NCBI GenBank assembly: GCA_037439465.1 | Contig: JBBIVX010000003.1 | Span: 90,947-154,946 of the forward strand | Direction: 5' to 3' | Origin: Parasulfuritortus sp037439465 | GTDB lineage: Bacteria; Pseudomonadota; Gammaproteobacteria; Burkholderiales; Thiobacillaceae | DNA: 64,000 bases | Shown here: one piece after another, positions 16,853-25,216 of the stretch | Numbering within the stretch: the first letter of the stretch is position 1 | Layout: each line of letters opens with the position of its first letter | The notes under the pieces: model-generated | The model's input: only the letters and a program-made list of their open reading frames with translations | The model's database searches: none | What the model was told of the DNA's origin: nothing | Made by a program: the position numbers and the translations under genes

Positions 16853-18147
16853 GGTGACGGCGGGTTGAATTCGGGATCGCTGTCTTCCAGCTCGATGGCC
16901 GCCGCCAGGGCGGCCAGGCGGGCAAGCACGCCATAGGTGTAGAAACGGTTCACAGGTGCGTCCGGGTCGGCATGACGGTCCGGCAAGGTGCAAGCCTCAT
17001 CGAAGGCCAGGGGTACGAAGTGCATGCCTGGGGCGTTGAGGCTCTCGTCGATGCCGCGGCTGGTATGTACCCGGTAGAAGCCGCCGATGACGAAGTGGTC
17101 GATCATGTAAACCACCGGCTCGGCCACGGCCGCGTCGATGCTCTCGAAGGTGGGAACGCCCTCCTGGATCAGCACCTGGCGCACCGCCAGGCCCTCCTTC
17201 ACCACCGCCATCTTGTTGCGTGTCCGGCGGTTGAGGTCACGAACGTCGTCGGGCGATTTCACCGTCATGATGCCCATGCCATAGGTGCCGGCGTCGGCCT
17301 TGACGATGACGAAGGGGGGGGCGTCAATGCCGTATTCGGCGTATTTCCGGCGTATCCTCGAGAGCAGATCGGCGACATGACTGACCAGACATTCCTCGCC
17401 CAGCCTCTCCTGAAAATCCACCTCGCCGCAGAAGGAGAAATAGGGATCGATCAACCAGGGATCGATACCGACCAGGCGGCCGAAGACATCGGCCAGGTCG
17501 GCGTAAGCGCGGAAATGGTTGGACTTGCGGCGCACCGCCCAACCGGCGTGCAGCGGCGGCAGCAGGGTCTGGTCGGGGTCGAGGCCCTTGAGCGGGCCGG
17601 GAATGCCGGCCGAGAGATCGTTGTTAAGCAGCACCGCGCATGGGTTGAAGTCGTCCACCCACAACCTGTCGCCCTCGCGCCGTACCGGCTCAAGCTTGAG
17701 CACGCCGCCGTCTGGCAAGTCGAGTATCAGCGGTTCCGCGAGGTCGGGGATCAGGCTGCCGATGCGCACGGTCAACCCGGTCTTGCGCAGTATCTCGGCC
17801 AGGGCCGCCACATTTTGCAGATAATATAAATTGCGGGTGTGATTCTCCGGGATCAGCAGTAAACGCTGGGCCGACGAACACATCTTCTCCACCGCCACCT
17901 GGGCGGCCTGCACCGCCAGCGGCAGGAAGGCCGGGTTAAGGTTGTTGAAGCCGCCGGGGAAGAGGTTGGTATCCACCGGCGCCAGCTTGAAGCCGGCATT
18001 GCGCAGATCGACCGAGGAATAGAATGGTGTGGCATGCTCTTGCCATTGCAGACGGAACCAGTGTTCGATCGCGGGCTGGGCGGCGATGATGCGTTTTTCC
18101 AGGTCGGGCAGCGGGCCGCTGAGGGCGGTTGTGAGATGAGGGACCAT
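16849..18147 (-). CDS. gshA: Glutamate-cysteine ligase, proteobacterial PF08886-type
   Basis: First, rate-limiting step of glutathione synthesis: forms gamma-glutamylcysteine from glutamate and cysteine with ATP. The 432-residue protein belongs to the ATP-grasp-like GshA family found in Thiobacillus, Nitrosomonas and relatives, which is unrelated in sequence to E. coli GshA. Characteristic stretches are FYSSVDLRNAGFKLAPVDTNLFPGGFNN, the LLIPENHTRN block, and VIVKADAGTYGMGIMTV with the nucleotide-binding Lys, followed by VYMIDHFVIGGFYRVHT. It is the first gene of the minus-strand operon and is divergent from trmL with a 44-base gap that must hold both promoters. Confidence 0.93.
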   Translation of the reverse strand: MVPHLTTALSGPLPDLEKRIIAAQPAIEHWFRLQWQEHATPFYSSVDLRNAGFKLAPVDTNLFPGGFNNLNPAFLPLAVQAAQVAVEKMCSSAQRLLLIPENHTRNLYYLQNVAALAEILRKTGLTVRIGSLIPDLAEPLILDLPDGGVLKLEPVRREGDRLWVDDFNPCAVLLNNDLSAGIPGPLKGLDPDQTLLPPLHAGWAVRRKSNHFRAYADLADVFGRLVGIDPWLIDPYFSFCGEVDFQERLGEECLVSHVADLLSRIRRKYAEYGIDAPPFVIVKADAGTYGMGIMTVKSPDDVRDLNRRTRNKMAVVKEGLAVRQVLIQEGVPTFESIDAAVAEPVVYMIDHFVIGGFYRVHTSRGIDESLNAPGMHFVPLAFDEACTLPDRHADPDAPVNRFYTYGVLARLAALAAAIELEDSDPEFNPPSP

Positions 18148-18191
18148 GCGCGCTCGCTACAATGTACTTCCGTGATTGTAATGCAAGGCCC

Positions 18192-18653
18192 ATGTTCCAT
18201 ATTGTCCTCTACCAGCCGGAGATTCCCCCCAATAGCGGCAACATCATTCGCCTAGCGGCCAATACCGGCTGCCGCCTGCATCTGGTCGAGCCGCTTGGTT
18301 TCGCCCTCGACGACCGCCAACTGAAGCGGGCCGGGCTGGATTATCACGAATATGCCGCGCTAACGGTGCATGCCGACTGGGCGGCGGTGCGCCAGGCGCT
18401 GCCGGGGCGCTGGTTCGCCTTCACCACTCAGGGCGCGCGTCATTGCCACGCGGCCGCCTTCCTGCCGGGCGACACACTCTTGTTCGGCCCCGAGACGCGC
18501 GGCCTGCCAGCGGCCATACTGGCGGAATTCGCGCCCGACCAACGCCTGCGGCTGCCCATGCGGCCGCAAAGCCGCAGCCTGAACCTTTCCAATGCGGTCG
18601 CCGTGGCCGTGTTCGAGGCCTGGCGTCAGAATGGCTTCGACAGTGCCATTTAA
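18192..18653 (+). CDS. trmL: tRNA (cytidine/uridine-2'-O-)-methyltransferase TrmL
   Basis: SPOUT-class methyltransferase that methylates the wobble ribose (position 34) of tRNA-Leu isoacceptors. The 153-residue protein starts MFHIVLYQPEIPPNSGNIIR, the signature N-terminus, and has the C-terminal knot motifs LLFGPETRGLPA and LRLPMRPQSRSLNLSNAVAVAVFEAWRQ for SAM binding. ATG 18192 is the natural start; the upstream in-frame ATG at 18162 adds residues foreign to the family. In E. coli trmL (yibK) is close to gpsA-secB-grxC-yibN; here the same neighbours follow after a 3.4-kb membrane-protein gene and a small secreted-protein gene. Confidence 0.94.
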   Translation: MFHIVLYQPEIPPNSGNIIRLAANTGCRLHLVEPLGFALDDRQLKRAGLDYHEYAALTVHADWAAVRQALPGRWFAFTTQGARHCHAAAFLPGDTLLFGPETRGLPAAILAEFAPDQRLRLPMRPQSRSLNLSNAVAVAVFEAWRQNGFDSAI

Positions 18654-18665
18654 GGAGGGGGCAGC

Positions 18666-21600
18666 ATGACCAACGCGCCTTACGCACGCCACCAGCGCGC
18701 CACGCTGGCCCCTCCATTGGCGGCCGCCACCCTCCCCTGGTGGCTGCTCTACATTGGCTTTGTGGTTTATGGGAGCCTGGTGCCACTGAATTTTCAGCCG
18801 CTCCCGTGGGATCAGGCTTGGGAGATGTTCCGGCACATCCGGCAGCTCGACGTCGGCACCCAGGGACGTGCCGACTGGGTAGCGAACGGTGTGCTCTACG
18901 TACCCGTCGGTTTTCTCGGCGTCACCACCCTGGCGCGTTTCAGGACGCCTCTCGCCCTGGGCTTGGCATTACTCGCCGTGCTTTTGTTTTCGTTCAGCCT
19001 GGCGGTGACGGTGGAATTCACGCAACTGTTTTTCCCGCCGCGCACGGTCTCCCTCAACGACCTCTCGGCCGAATTCATCGGCAGCCTGCTGGGAGCCGTC
19101 TTCGCGGCGCGTTGGTCGGATCGCTTCAGGTCGTTGCTTGCCACGCTGACGGGCGCCCCGGAGCGCCTGCAAGCCCGCTTACTCAAGGCCTACGCGCTCG
19201 CCTACCTCGCCTTCAGCCTGTTTCCCTACGATTTCCTGGTATCCCCCGCCGAGGTCGAGATGAAGTGGCATTCGGGCGGCTGGGGCTGGTTCATCGCGTC
19301 AGAGTCCATGCACGGCGGCTTTACCCTCATCTTCGCCAAGCTGTGCGCTGAGGCCCTGGCCGTCGTGCCCCTCGGCTGGAGGCTCTGTCAAATGCGAGGC
19401 GCACGGCGCCCGTGCCCATCCGGCCAGACACTTTTCGCTGGCGCGGCGCTGGGGCTGATGATCGAGATGGCTCAATTTTTCATCGTTTCCGGTATCAGCC
19501 AGGGCCTGTCCGTACTGACGCGCGCGGCCGGGATGTATCTGGGCGCGCGGCTTTGGCATCGCCGCACAGATCTGAACACGTTGCGCCTCGCGTCCTCGAT
19601 CCGGCGCTACGCTTTGCCCATGGTCCTGCTTTATCTTCTCGCTCTGGCGGCGGTTTATGGCTGGTTCGAGCATCGCTGGCTGGGCGTCAACGCCGCCATG
19701 GACACCCTCGACACGCTGCATTTCCTCCCCTTTTATTACCATTACTACACAACCGAGCAGGCGGCGTTGCTGAGTTTTACCTCCGTTTGCCTGATGTACG
19801 CGCCCCTGGGCCTGCTAGCCTGGGCGACCCTGGCCTCTCCCGGACTGGCGCTGTGGCTGGCGCTCGCCATAGCCGGGGGCATGGAAACGAGCAAGCTCTT
19901 CCTCGCCGGCCTCCACCCCGACCCCACCAACCTCATCATCGCCGCCTTTGCCGCCTGGGCGACGGCGAAGCTGGCGAAACGGCTCGCCTCGGCCGCGACC
20001 ATGGCCACTGAAGACGCGCCGCGCCCTACCATGCCGCCGGCGGCGACGGCAGCACTTGGGCGCCACCGTTCCCATGGCAGCGCAAAAGCGGCCTATGGGC
20101 ATGAAGGGCTGGCCGCAACCGCCTCGGCGGCCAAGCTTGAAAGGCCGTCGTGGATCGGTTACTCCGTCCTGGTCGCGTGCCTGGCGGCGGCCGGCTGGGG
20201 AGTGGCGACCTTCCCCAGCCAACCCGCCCTGCTCGGCCTGCTGCTCGCCGGCCAAGCGGCCCTGGTCTGGTACCGGCCGCCGTTACTGCTCGTCGTCGTT
20301 CCCGCCGCTCTGGCGCTTTTCGATCTCGCGCCCTGGAGCGGGCGCTTCTTTTTCGACGAGTTCGATCTCCTTCTTCTGACCAGCGTCGCCGTGGTTTATG
20401 TGCGCTTACCTCCTTCGCCACGGCAGACAAAGGGCGACAAACCGTTCTGCGCCCTTGCCGCCTTGCTGGGCCTTTCCTATGCCATTGCCGCCGCCCGCGG
20501 CCTGTGGCCCTGGCAAATGCCCGAGGCCGACACCTTCAGCCACTACTACAGCCCTTATAACGCGCTGCGCATCGCCAAGGGGGCAATCTGGGCCTTCCTG
20601 CTCTATGGCCTTCTCGGGCGGATGGCGGCTGCCGGACACGATGTCCGCCGCCTTTTCGCCTGGGGTCTGGTCGTCGGGCTGGCGGGCACGGTGGCCGTGA
20701 TCGTCTGGGAGCGCCTTGCCTTCCCAGGGTTATTCAATTTCACCGATGTCTACCGGGTGACCGGACCCTTCTCACAGATGCACATCGGCGGAGCCGATAT
20801 CGAGACTTATCTGACGCTATCGGCACCATTTCTGGTGGTGCTGCTGTTTGAAAAACACCGATGGACAACAAGGCTGATCGGCACGGCATTGCTGGTGGGC
20901 GCCACCTATGGGGTGATGGTCACCTTCTCGCGGATTGGTTATGCGGCCTATGCCATCGCACTGGCACTCGCCCTGGCGCTGGCAACGGCCCCCGCGGGCA
21001 ATCTCAAACGGTGGCCTTCCCAGCGTGGTCTGGCCGCCGCCGCACTGGCGGCGTTGGCCCTCGCGGTGGCGTTTCCCATACTCAAAGGCCCGTTTACCCA
21101 GGCGCGTCTCGCCCAGACAGGGGGCGATCTGGGAATACGCCTGGCCCATTGGTCCGACGCCTTGCGGATGCGCGACCCCGGCTGGTCCACGGCACTGTTC
21201 GGGATGGGGCTGGGCCGCTACCCGGAAACCCATTATTGGCGCAGCTCCGAAAACCGCGCCGCCACTTACCGTCTTGCCGCAGAGGGCGACAACACCTTCC
21301 TGCGCCTGGGATCTGGCAGCCCGCTTTATCTGGAGCAGTTCGTCGCGATACGGCCGCAGCGGGGCTATACCCTCAGCCTGAACGCCCGCAGCGCACAACC
21401 CGGCACCCACATCACCGTCTCGCTCTGTGAGAAGTGGTTGCTCACTTCTGCGCGTTGCGCCTTCACATCTAGCTTAATTACGGGGAACGGGCGCTGGCAG
21501 CCGCTCCAGGTCCTCTTGTCATCGGCTGACGTGGGCAGCGGCCCATGGTACCGCGCCCGCCCCGTAAAGCTGTCGCTCTTCACGGCCAGCGCCCAGGCTG

Positions 21601-22025
21601 TGGTAGACGTGGACGACCTGCGCCTGCGCGACGAAGCGGGGGGCGACCTGTTGCGCAACGGGGATTTTACGCAGGGATTGGACCGGTGGTTCTTCAGCGT
21701 CGACAACGACAGGCCATGGCATATCTGGAGCCTGCCGCTTCAAGTGCTGTTCGATCAGGGCTGGCTGGGGGTGATCGCCCTGGCCCTTATCGTTGCGCTC
21801 GGCGTATGGCGGACCGCTGGCGCAGCCTGGCGCGGCGACAGCATGGCCGGCGCACTGCTCGCTGCCAGCCTTGGCTTCCTGGCGATCAGCACCCTCGACA
21901 GTCTGGTGGACAGCCCGCGGCTGCTCATGCTATTCCTGCTGCTCAGCGGACTCGGCGCGCGGACCGGTATGGACATTGGTGCCCAAGGTCAGGGTTGCGG
22001 GAAACCGCCGCCGCCCAAATCTTGA
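18666..22025 (+). CDS. Large membrane protein: three VanZ-like modules fused to an O-antigen ligase/polymerase-like module
   Basis: An 1119-residue polytopic protein. Residues about 25-150, 170-300 and 315-440 each look like a VanZ-type module, with the recurring E-x-x-Q/K... pattern at the end of a helix (VEFTQLFFPPRTVSLNDL, IEMAQFFIVSGISQGLS, METSKLFLAGLHPDPTN). After a low-complexity linker (441-494), residues 495-870 resemble the Wzy/WaaL family, including SQMHIGGADIETYLTLSAPF and the C-terminal RLAHWSDALRMRDPGW...GMGLGRY signature. Residues about 875-1015 form a predicted extracytoplasmic beta-sandwich, probably carbohydrate-binding-like, before the last helices (1020-1100). AAGGAGG spans the trmL stop and lies 7 bases before the ATG, so it is probably co-transcribed with trmL. 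It may polymerise or attach a surface glycan; the role is inferred from the fold family only. Confidence 0.75.
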   Translation: MTNAPYARHQRATLAPPLAAATLPWWLLYIGFVVYGSLVPLNFQPLPWDQAWEMFRHIRQLDVGTQGRADWVANGVLYVPVGFLGVTTLARFRTPLALGLALLAVLLFSFSLAVTVEFTQLFFPPRTVSLNDLSAEFIGSLLGAVFAARWSDRFRSLLATLTGAPERLQARLLKAYALAYLAFSLFPYDFLVSPAEVEMKWHSGGWGWFIASESMHGGFTLIFAKLCAEALAVVPLGWRLCQMRGARRPCPSGQTLFAGAALGLMIEMAQFFIVSGISQGLSVLTRAAGMYLGARLWHRRTDLNTLRLASSIRRYALPMVLLYLLALAAVYGWFEHRWLGVNAAMDTLDTLHFLPFYYHYYTTEQAALLSFTSVCLMYAPLGLLAWATLASPGLALWLALAIAGGMETSKLFLAGLHPDPTNLIIAAFAAWATAKLAKRLASAATMATEDAPRPTMPPAATAALGRHRSHGSAKAAYGHEGLAATASAAKLERPSWIGYSVLVACLAAAGWGVATFPSQPALLGLLLAGQAALVWYRPPLLLVVVPAALALFDLAPWSGRFFFDEFDLLLLTSVAVVYVRLPPSPRQTKGDKPFCALAALLGLSYAIAAARGLWPWQMPEADTFSHYYSPYNALRIAKGAIWAFLLYGLLGRMAAAGHDVRRLFAWGLVVGLAGTVAVIVWERLAFPGLFNFTDVYRVTGPFSQMHIGGADIETYLTLSAPFLVVLLFEKHRWTTRLIGTALLVGATYGVMVTFSRIGYAAYAIALALALALATAPAGNLKRWPSQRGLAAAALAALALAVAFPILKGPFTQARLAQTGGDLGIRLAHWSDALRMRDPGWSTALFGMGLGRYPETHYWRSSENRAATYRLAAEGDNTFLRLGSGSPLYLEQFVAIRPQRGYTLSLNARSAQPGTHITVSLCEKWLLTSARCAFTSSLITGNGRWQPLQVLLSSADVGSGPWYRARPVKLSLFTASAQAVVDVDDLRLRDEAGGDLLRNGDFTQGLDRWFFSVDNDRPWHIWSLPLQVLFDQGWLGVIALALIVALGVWRTAGAAWRGDSMAGALLAASLGFLAISTLDSLVDSPRLLMLFLLLSGLGARTGMDIGAQGQGCGKPPPPKS

Positions 22026-22063
22026 GCCCCACCCATGGCCCCATTACCGAGACAGTGCTCACC

Positions 22064-22465
22064 TCAGGGACAACTGGTGCTGCCGGTAAGGATGGCGGCG
22101 CCGCCCACGACCTCACCGCCCCCAGTGCAGAAGCTGTATGGGCCGCCCGCCGGACCATGTACGCTGTAGGTGAAGCTGGCGCCGCCTGTATAACTGTATG
22201 TGACAGTGTCATTAGCGATACTCCAGCCTCCCACCTGTGCCGTTGGGTCGGCTGGGTCGCTGGGACCCTTCTTGAAATCCCAAAGTGCGCCGCCTGCCCG
22301 ATGTTGCTCCTGCCACTTATCGGCGCCCCGCGTGGCGCAGACGGTGTTACCCGAGAGCAGTGACGTCAGGGCGGCGCCAGTGATCTGGGGGTCTGAACAG
22401 GCCGCCATCGCCCCCCCGGGAATCCCAGCAAGCAAGACGATACTTGTCATCATCAATCGCTTCAT
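22064..22465 (-). CDS. Small secreted protein of unknown function, four cysteines
   Basis: A 133-residue protein I do not recognise. It has a clear signal peptide (MKRLMMTSIVLLAGIPGGAMA) and a small mature domain with four cysteines (about residues 23, 43, 113, 132), which suggests two disulfides in the periplasm or outside the cell. The centre (VGGWSIANDTVTYSYTGG) has alternating beta-type sequence rich in Gly/Thr/Ser/Tyr. AGGAG lies about 8 bases before the ATG on the minus strand, supporting the start. It is convergent with the VanZ/ligase gene and preceded by an unusually AT-rich spacer. Gly/Ala/Thr-rich composition differs from its housekeeping neighbours. Confidence 0.8.
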   Translation of the reverse strand: MKRLMMTSIVLLAGIPGGAMAACSDPQITGAALTSLLSGNTVCATRGADKWQEQHRAGGALWDFKKGPSDPADPTAQVGGWSIANDTVTYSYTGGASFTYSVHGPAGGPYSFCTGGGEVVGGAAILTGSTSCP

Positions 22466-22710
22466 AACCCTCTCTCCTTTCGCATGAAGAATGCAGATGC
22501 CAATCCACAGTATGGGTTGAGTTGCAGCAATTTTCGCGCCAATTTATTTTTTATTTTTATATCAATAAGATATTTTGCAGTACTGGTCAATCCAGGCTGT
22601 CAGTGTAAGCCTTTCCGACAGCACACCGGTTCAGCGGCGGGCGGTGATGCGTCATGACGGGTCGACGCCCAGAAAGGCAGGACAAAGAGGCGAATGCAAG
22701 CCTTCCCTAT
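22466..22710. other. AT-rich intergenic spacer between gpsA and the small secreted-protein gene
   Basis: A 245-base stretch with no credible gene. The section at about 22520-22590 is strongly AT-rich (runs such as TTTATTTTTTATTTTTAT), in sharp contrast with the surrounding GC-rich DNA. It presumably holds the promoter of the minus-strand secreted-protein gene; a TTGACC hexamer on the minus strand near 22586-22591 could be its -35 element, but I cannot fix a -10. Confidence 0.4.
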
Positions 22711-23700
22711 TCAGGCCCTCTCGTCCTTGATTTCTCGATTCAACAGCGCCATCACGGCTTCCTTGGGCGGCATTTCCTGATCGAGGATGGCGCGCACCGC
22801 CTCGGTGATGGGCATTTCCACACCCAGTTCGCGCGCCAGCCGGCTGACCTCGCGGGCGGTGGTGACGCCTTCGGCGACGTGGCCGAGATCACGCAGTATG
22901 CCTTCCAGGCTTTCGCCACGGGCGAGCTTGAGTCCCACCTGGCGGTTGCGTGACAGTTCGCCGGTGGCGGTGAGGATGAGGTCGCCCATGCCGGACAGGC
23001 CCATGAAGGTTTCCAGGCGTCCGCCCAGTCGCTGCCCCAGGCGGGTGATCTCGGCCAGGCCGCGGGTGAGCAGGGCGGCGCGTGCGTTGAGGCCGAACCC
23101 CAGGCCATCGGAAATGCCGGCCGCGATGGCGATGACATTCTTGACTGCACCACCCACCTCGACACCGGTCAGGTCCGTGCTGGAATATAGACGCAGGCGG
23201 GGACGGTGCAGGGCCTGCACGGCCTGGCGCGCGAACTCGCCGTCGAAGGCGGCCAGGGTGAGCGCCGCGGGCTGCCCGGCCGCCACTTCTTGGGCAAAGC
23301 TCGGGCCAGACAGGGCCGCCGCGGTGGAGTCAGGCGGCCACTCCTCGGCCAGCACCTCATGCGCCAGTTTCATGGTGCCAGTTTCGAAGCCCTTGCACAG
23401 CCAGATGAGCGGTGGCGTCACGCCGAGTTCGCGCACTTGCCGCAGCAGGTTACGAAAGCCGGCGGTGGGAACGGCGGCGATCAAATAAACAGCCGCATCG
23501 ACCGCCGCCGCCAGGTCAGCAGTGGCAGACAGGCGCCCCGGCAGGGCGAAACCAGGGAGATAACGAGCATTGACGCGGTCGCGCGCCAGGGCGGCGGCCT
23601 GTTCCGGGCGACGTGTCCAAAGAGTGACTTCGGCCTGATCAGCAAGGCGGATGGCCAGAGCGGTGCCCCAGGCCCCCGCCCCTAACACCGCAATGTTCAT
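22711..23700 (-). CDS. gpsA: Glycerol-3-phosphate dehydrogenase [NAD(P)+]
   Basis: Reduces dihydroxyacetone phosphate to sn-glycerol-3-phosphate, the backbone for phospholipids. The 329-residue cytosolic protein begins with the Rossmann motif MNIAVLGAGAWGTALA, followed by WLCKGFETGT, LSGPSFAQEVA, the catalytic Lys region EVGGAVKNVIAIAAGISDGLGFG, and LSGMGDLILTATGELSRNRQVG. All the family landmarks are intact. It lies 10 bases downstream of secB, the order seen in E. coli (grxC-secB-gpsA). The cysE gene that follows gpsA in E. coli is missing here. Confidence 0.96.
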   Translation of the reverse strand: MNIAVLGAGAWGTALAIRLADQAEVTLWTRRPEQAAALARDRVNARYLPGFALPGRLSATADLAAAVDAAVYLIAAVPTAGFRNLLRQVRELGVTPPLIWLCKGFETGTMKLAHEVLAEEWPPDSTAAALSGPSFAQEVAAGQPAALTLAAFDGEFARQAVQALHRPRLRLYSSTDLTGVEVGGAVKNVIAIAAGISDGLGFGLNARAALLTRGLAEITRLGQRLGGRLETFMGLSGMGDLILTATGELSRNRQVGLKLARGESLEGILRDLGHVAEGVTTAREVSRLARELGVEMPITEAVRAILDQEMPPKEAVMALLNREIKDERA

Positions 23701-23710
23701 GGCTGGTCTG

Positions 23711-24187
23711 TCAACCAGCCGGCTGTTGCGCCGCCGCCTGTGGCGCGGCCTGCTGTTGGGCGCGCTGCTGGAGGTACATCGCCTCGAAGTTCATCGGCTG
23801 CAACAGCATGGGCGGGAAGCCGGCGCGCAGGATGGCTTCCGACACCGTCTCGCGCGCATAAGGGTAGAGGATATTGGGGCAGCCCACTGCCAGCATGGGC
23901 TCCAGGGCTTCGGCGGGGATGTTCTCGGCGCGAAAGATACCGGCCTGCTGTGCCTCCACCAGAAAGGCGGTCTTGTCACCAATCTTGGCGCTGACCGTGA
24001 TGGTCAGCACGGTCTGGTAGATGTTTTTATCGATAGCCTCGCTGCGGTTTTGCAGTTGCACGTCGATGGCGGGTGCCTCGCGTTCGAGATAGATTTGCGG
24101 GGCGTTGGGCACCTCCACGGAAAGGTCCTTGACGAAGATCTTCTCGATATTGAAGACCGGGGCGGCCGGCTGTTGGGGTTCACTCAT
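23711..24187 (-). CDS. secB: Protein-export chaperone SecB
   Basis: Tetrameric cytosolic chaperone that keeps preproteins unfolded and hands them to SecA. The 158-residue protein has the typical core FNIEKIFVKDLSVEVPNAPQIYL and LVEAQQAGIFRAENI, with CPNILYPYARETVSEAILRAGFPPMLLQPMNFEAMY in the C-terminal half. The C-terminus is an Ala/Gln/Pro-rich tail. Start ATG 24187 (MSEPQQP) is preferred over the longer frame, which would run into the upstream terminator. Located between grxC and gpsA as in E. coli. The TATAAT in the preceding hairpin could give secB its own promoter. Confidence 0.95.
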   Translation of the reverse strand: MSEPQQPAAPVFNIEKIFVKDLSVEVPNAPQIYLEREAPAIDVQLQNRSEAIDKNIYQTVLTITVSAKIGDKTAFLVEAQQAGIFRAENIPAEALEPMLAVGCPNILYPYARETVSEAILRAGFPPMLLQPMNFEAMYLQQRAQQQAAPQAAAQQPAG

Positions 24188-24210
24188 TTTGGCTTTCCAG
24201 GAAGTAGGGA

Positions 24211-24239
24211 AAATAAAAAAGCGGCCCATTATAGCCGCT
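24211..24239 (-). terminator. Rho-independent terminator after grxC, with a -10-like TATAAT in its loop
   Basis: On the minus strand a 6-bp stem (AGCGGC / GCCGCT, plus-strand 24234-24239 and 24220-24225) is followed by a T-rich tract (24211-24220). It lies just after the grxC stop and before secB. The 8-base loop contains a perfect TATAAT on the minus strand (24228-24233), so the same site could end the upstream transcript and start the secB transcript. Confidence 0.75.
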
Positions 24240-24262
24240 AGCGGTTTGGGCCGGCCCGGCGT

Positions 24263-24520
24263 TCAGGCGGCCAGCAAAGGGTCCAAGCCGCCGGCCGCAT
24301 CGAGAGCGGAGAGGTCGTCGAAGCCGCCGATGTGGCGCTCGCCGATGAAGACCTGCGGCACAGTGCGGCGGCCGGTGCGACGCATCATCTCCTCACGCTG
24401 GGCGGGGTCGAGATCGACACGTATCTTCTCGATGGCGGTCACGCCTTTACTGTTCAGCAACTTCTCCGCCATCTGACAATAGGGGCAGACGGCGGTGCAG
24501 TACATACTCACTGTGGGCAT
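24263..24520 (-). CDS. grxC: Glutaredoxin 3
   Basis: Small glutathione-dependent thiol-disulfide reductase. The 85-residue protein has the dithiol active site CPYC (Cys12 and Cys15) in a thioredoxin fold, the cis-Pro loop TVPQVFIGERHIGG and the GSH-binding GGFDDL. Start ATG 24520 has AAGGAG seven bases upstream. It is one base from the stop of the rhodanese gene yibN and upstream of secB, the same order as in E. coli. Glutathione for it would come from gshA/gshB at 15.9-18.1 kb. Confidence 0.95.
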   Translation of the reverse strand: MPTVSMYCTAVCPYCQMAEKLLNSKGVTAIEKIRVDLDPAQREEMMRRTGRRTVPQVFIGERHIGGFDDLSALDAAGGLDPLLAA

Positions 24521-24521
24521 G

Positions 24522-24935
24522 TTATTTCTCCTTGGGCAGGCCTGCCTGCTCCCAGGCGACGATGCCGCCGGACAGGTTGTGAACGTTGTCGAAGCCGGCG
24601 CGGCGCAACAGCCCGCAGGCATGGCCGGAACGGTTGCCGGTGCGGCAAACGGCGACGATGGGTTTGTCTTTGAACTTTTCCAGTTCGCCCAGGCGGTTCT
24701 TCAATTGGGCCAGGGGGATATGCTTGGCCTTGGGGATGCGACCGTCGGCGAATTCGGAGTCCTCGCGCACGTCGAGCACCAGGGCGTCGTCATGGTTGAA
24801 CAGCATGACGGCTTGTTGCGGACCGATCTGCTTGATACCTGAGAGCCGGCCGAACACGGCGTTTCCGCCCATCAACATGAAGCCGGAAAAGGCCGCGAGC
24901 AGGATCAGCCAAATGTTTTGTACGACGAAATCCAT
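24522..24935 (-). CDS. yibN: Membrane-anchored rhodanese-like sulfurtransferase YibN
   Basis: A 137-residue protein with one N-terminal membrane helix (about residues 8-28) followed by a single rhodanese domain facing the cytoplasm. The active-site loop is CRTGNRSG with Cys97, which can carry a persulfide; DVREDSEFADGRI is the typical CH2-type signature. It heads the yibN-grxC-secB-gpsA group, as in E. coli. Directly upstream on the same strand are the DUF2892 protein and the RND efflux operon; with a 56-base gap it may be read from its own promoter or by read-through. Substrate not known. Confidence 0.9.
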   Translation of the reverse strand: MDFVVQNIWLILLAAFSGFMLMGGNAVFGRLSGIKQIGPQQAVMLFNHDDALVLDVREDSEFADGRIPKAKHIPLAQLKNRLGELEKFKDKPIVAVCRTGNRSGHACGLLRRAGFDNVHNLSGGIVAWEQAGLPKEK

Positions 24936-24991
24936 CCATGACCTCGGGCAAAAAACGGAAAGGGCGCCAAGTTTACCGCCCGCCGCACAAG

Positions 24992-25216
24992 TTAGCAGCA
25001 GGAACCGCCGGCCTCTTTGAAGCCCAGCTTCTTGAGGATAGTCACCAGCGGGCAGAGGTTAGTGAACCCCGACTGGAACAGGTTGAGGCCGACGAAGGCG
25101 GTGAACCACAACCAGGAAAGCTGACTCAAGTCGACCGTGCCGCCGATATGCGCGAGCGTCAAGGAAAACAAGATGAAAAAACCGGCGACGATGCGGACGA
25201 TGCGTTCGATGCTCAT
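24992..25216 (-). CDS. DUF2892 (YgaP-like) small inner-membrane protein
   Basis: A 74-residue protein with two predicted membrane helices (about residues 8-24 and 33-50), matching the DUF2892 family, which also forms the C-terminal membrane part of the rhodanese YgaP. The C-terminus ends GGSCC, with two adjacent cysteines, and a third Cys lies in NLCPLV. Its ATG overlaps the stop of the RND pump gene (ATGA), so it is translated with the efflux operon. DUF2892 genes are often found in operons controlled by persulfide-sensing ArsR regulators; that association is consistent with the regulator at 31103-31429. Confidence 0.85.
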   Translation of the reverse strand: MSIERIVRIVAGFFILFSLTLAHIGGTVDLSQLSWLWFTAFVGLNLFQSGFTNLCPLVTILKKLGFKEAGGSCC

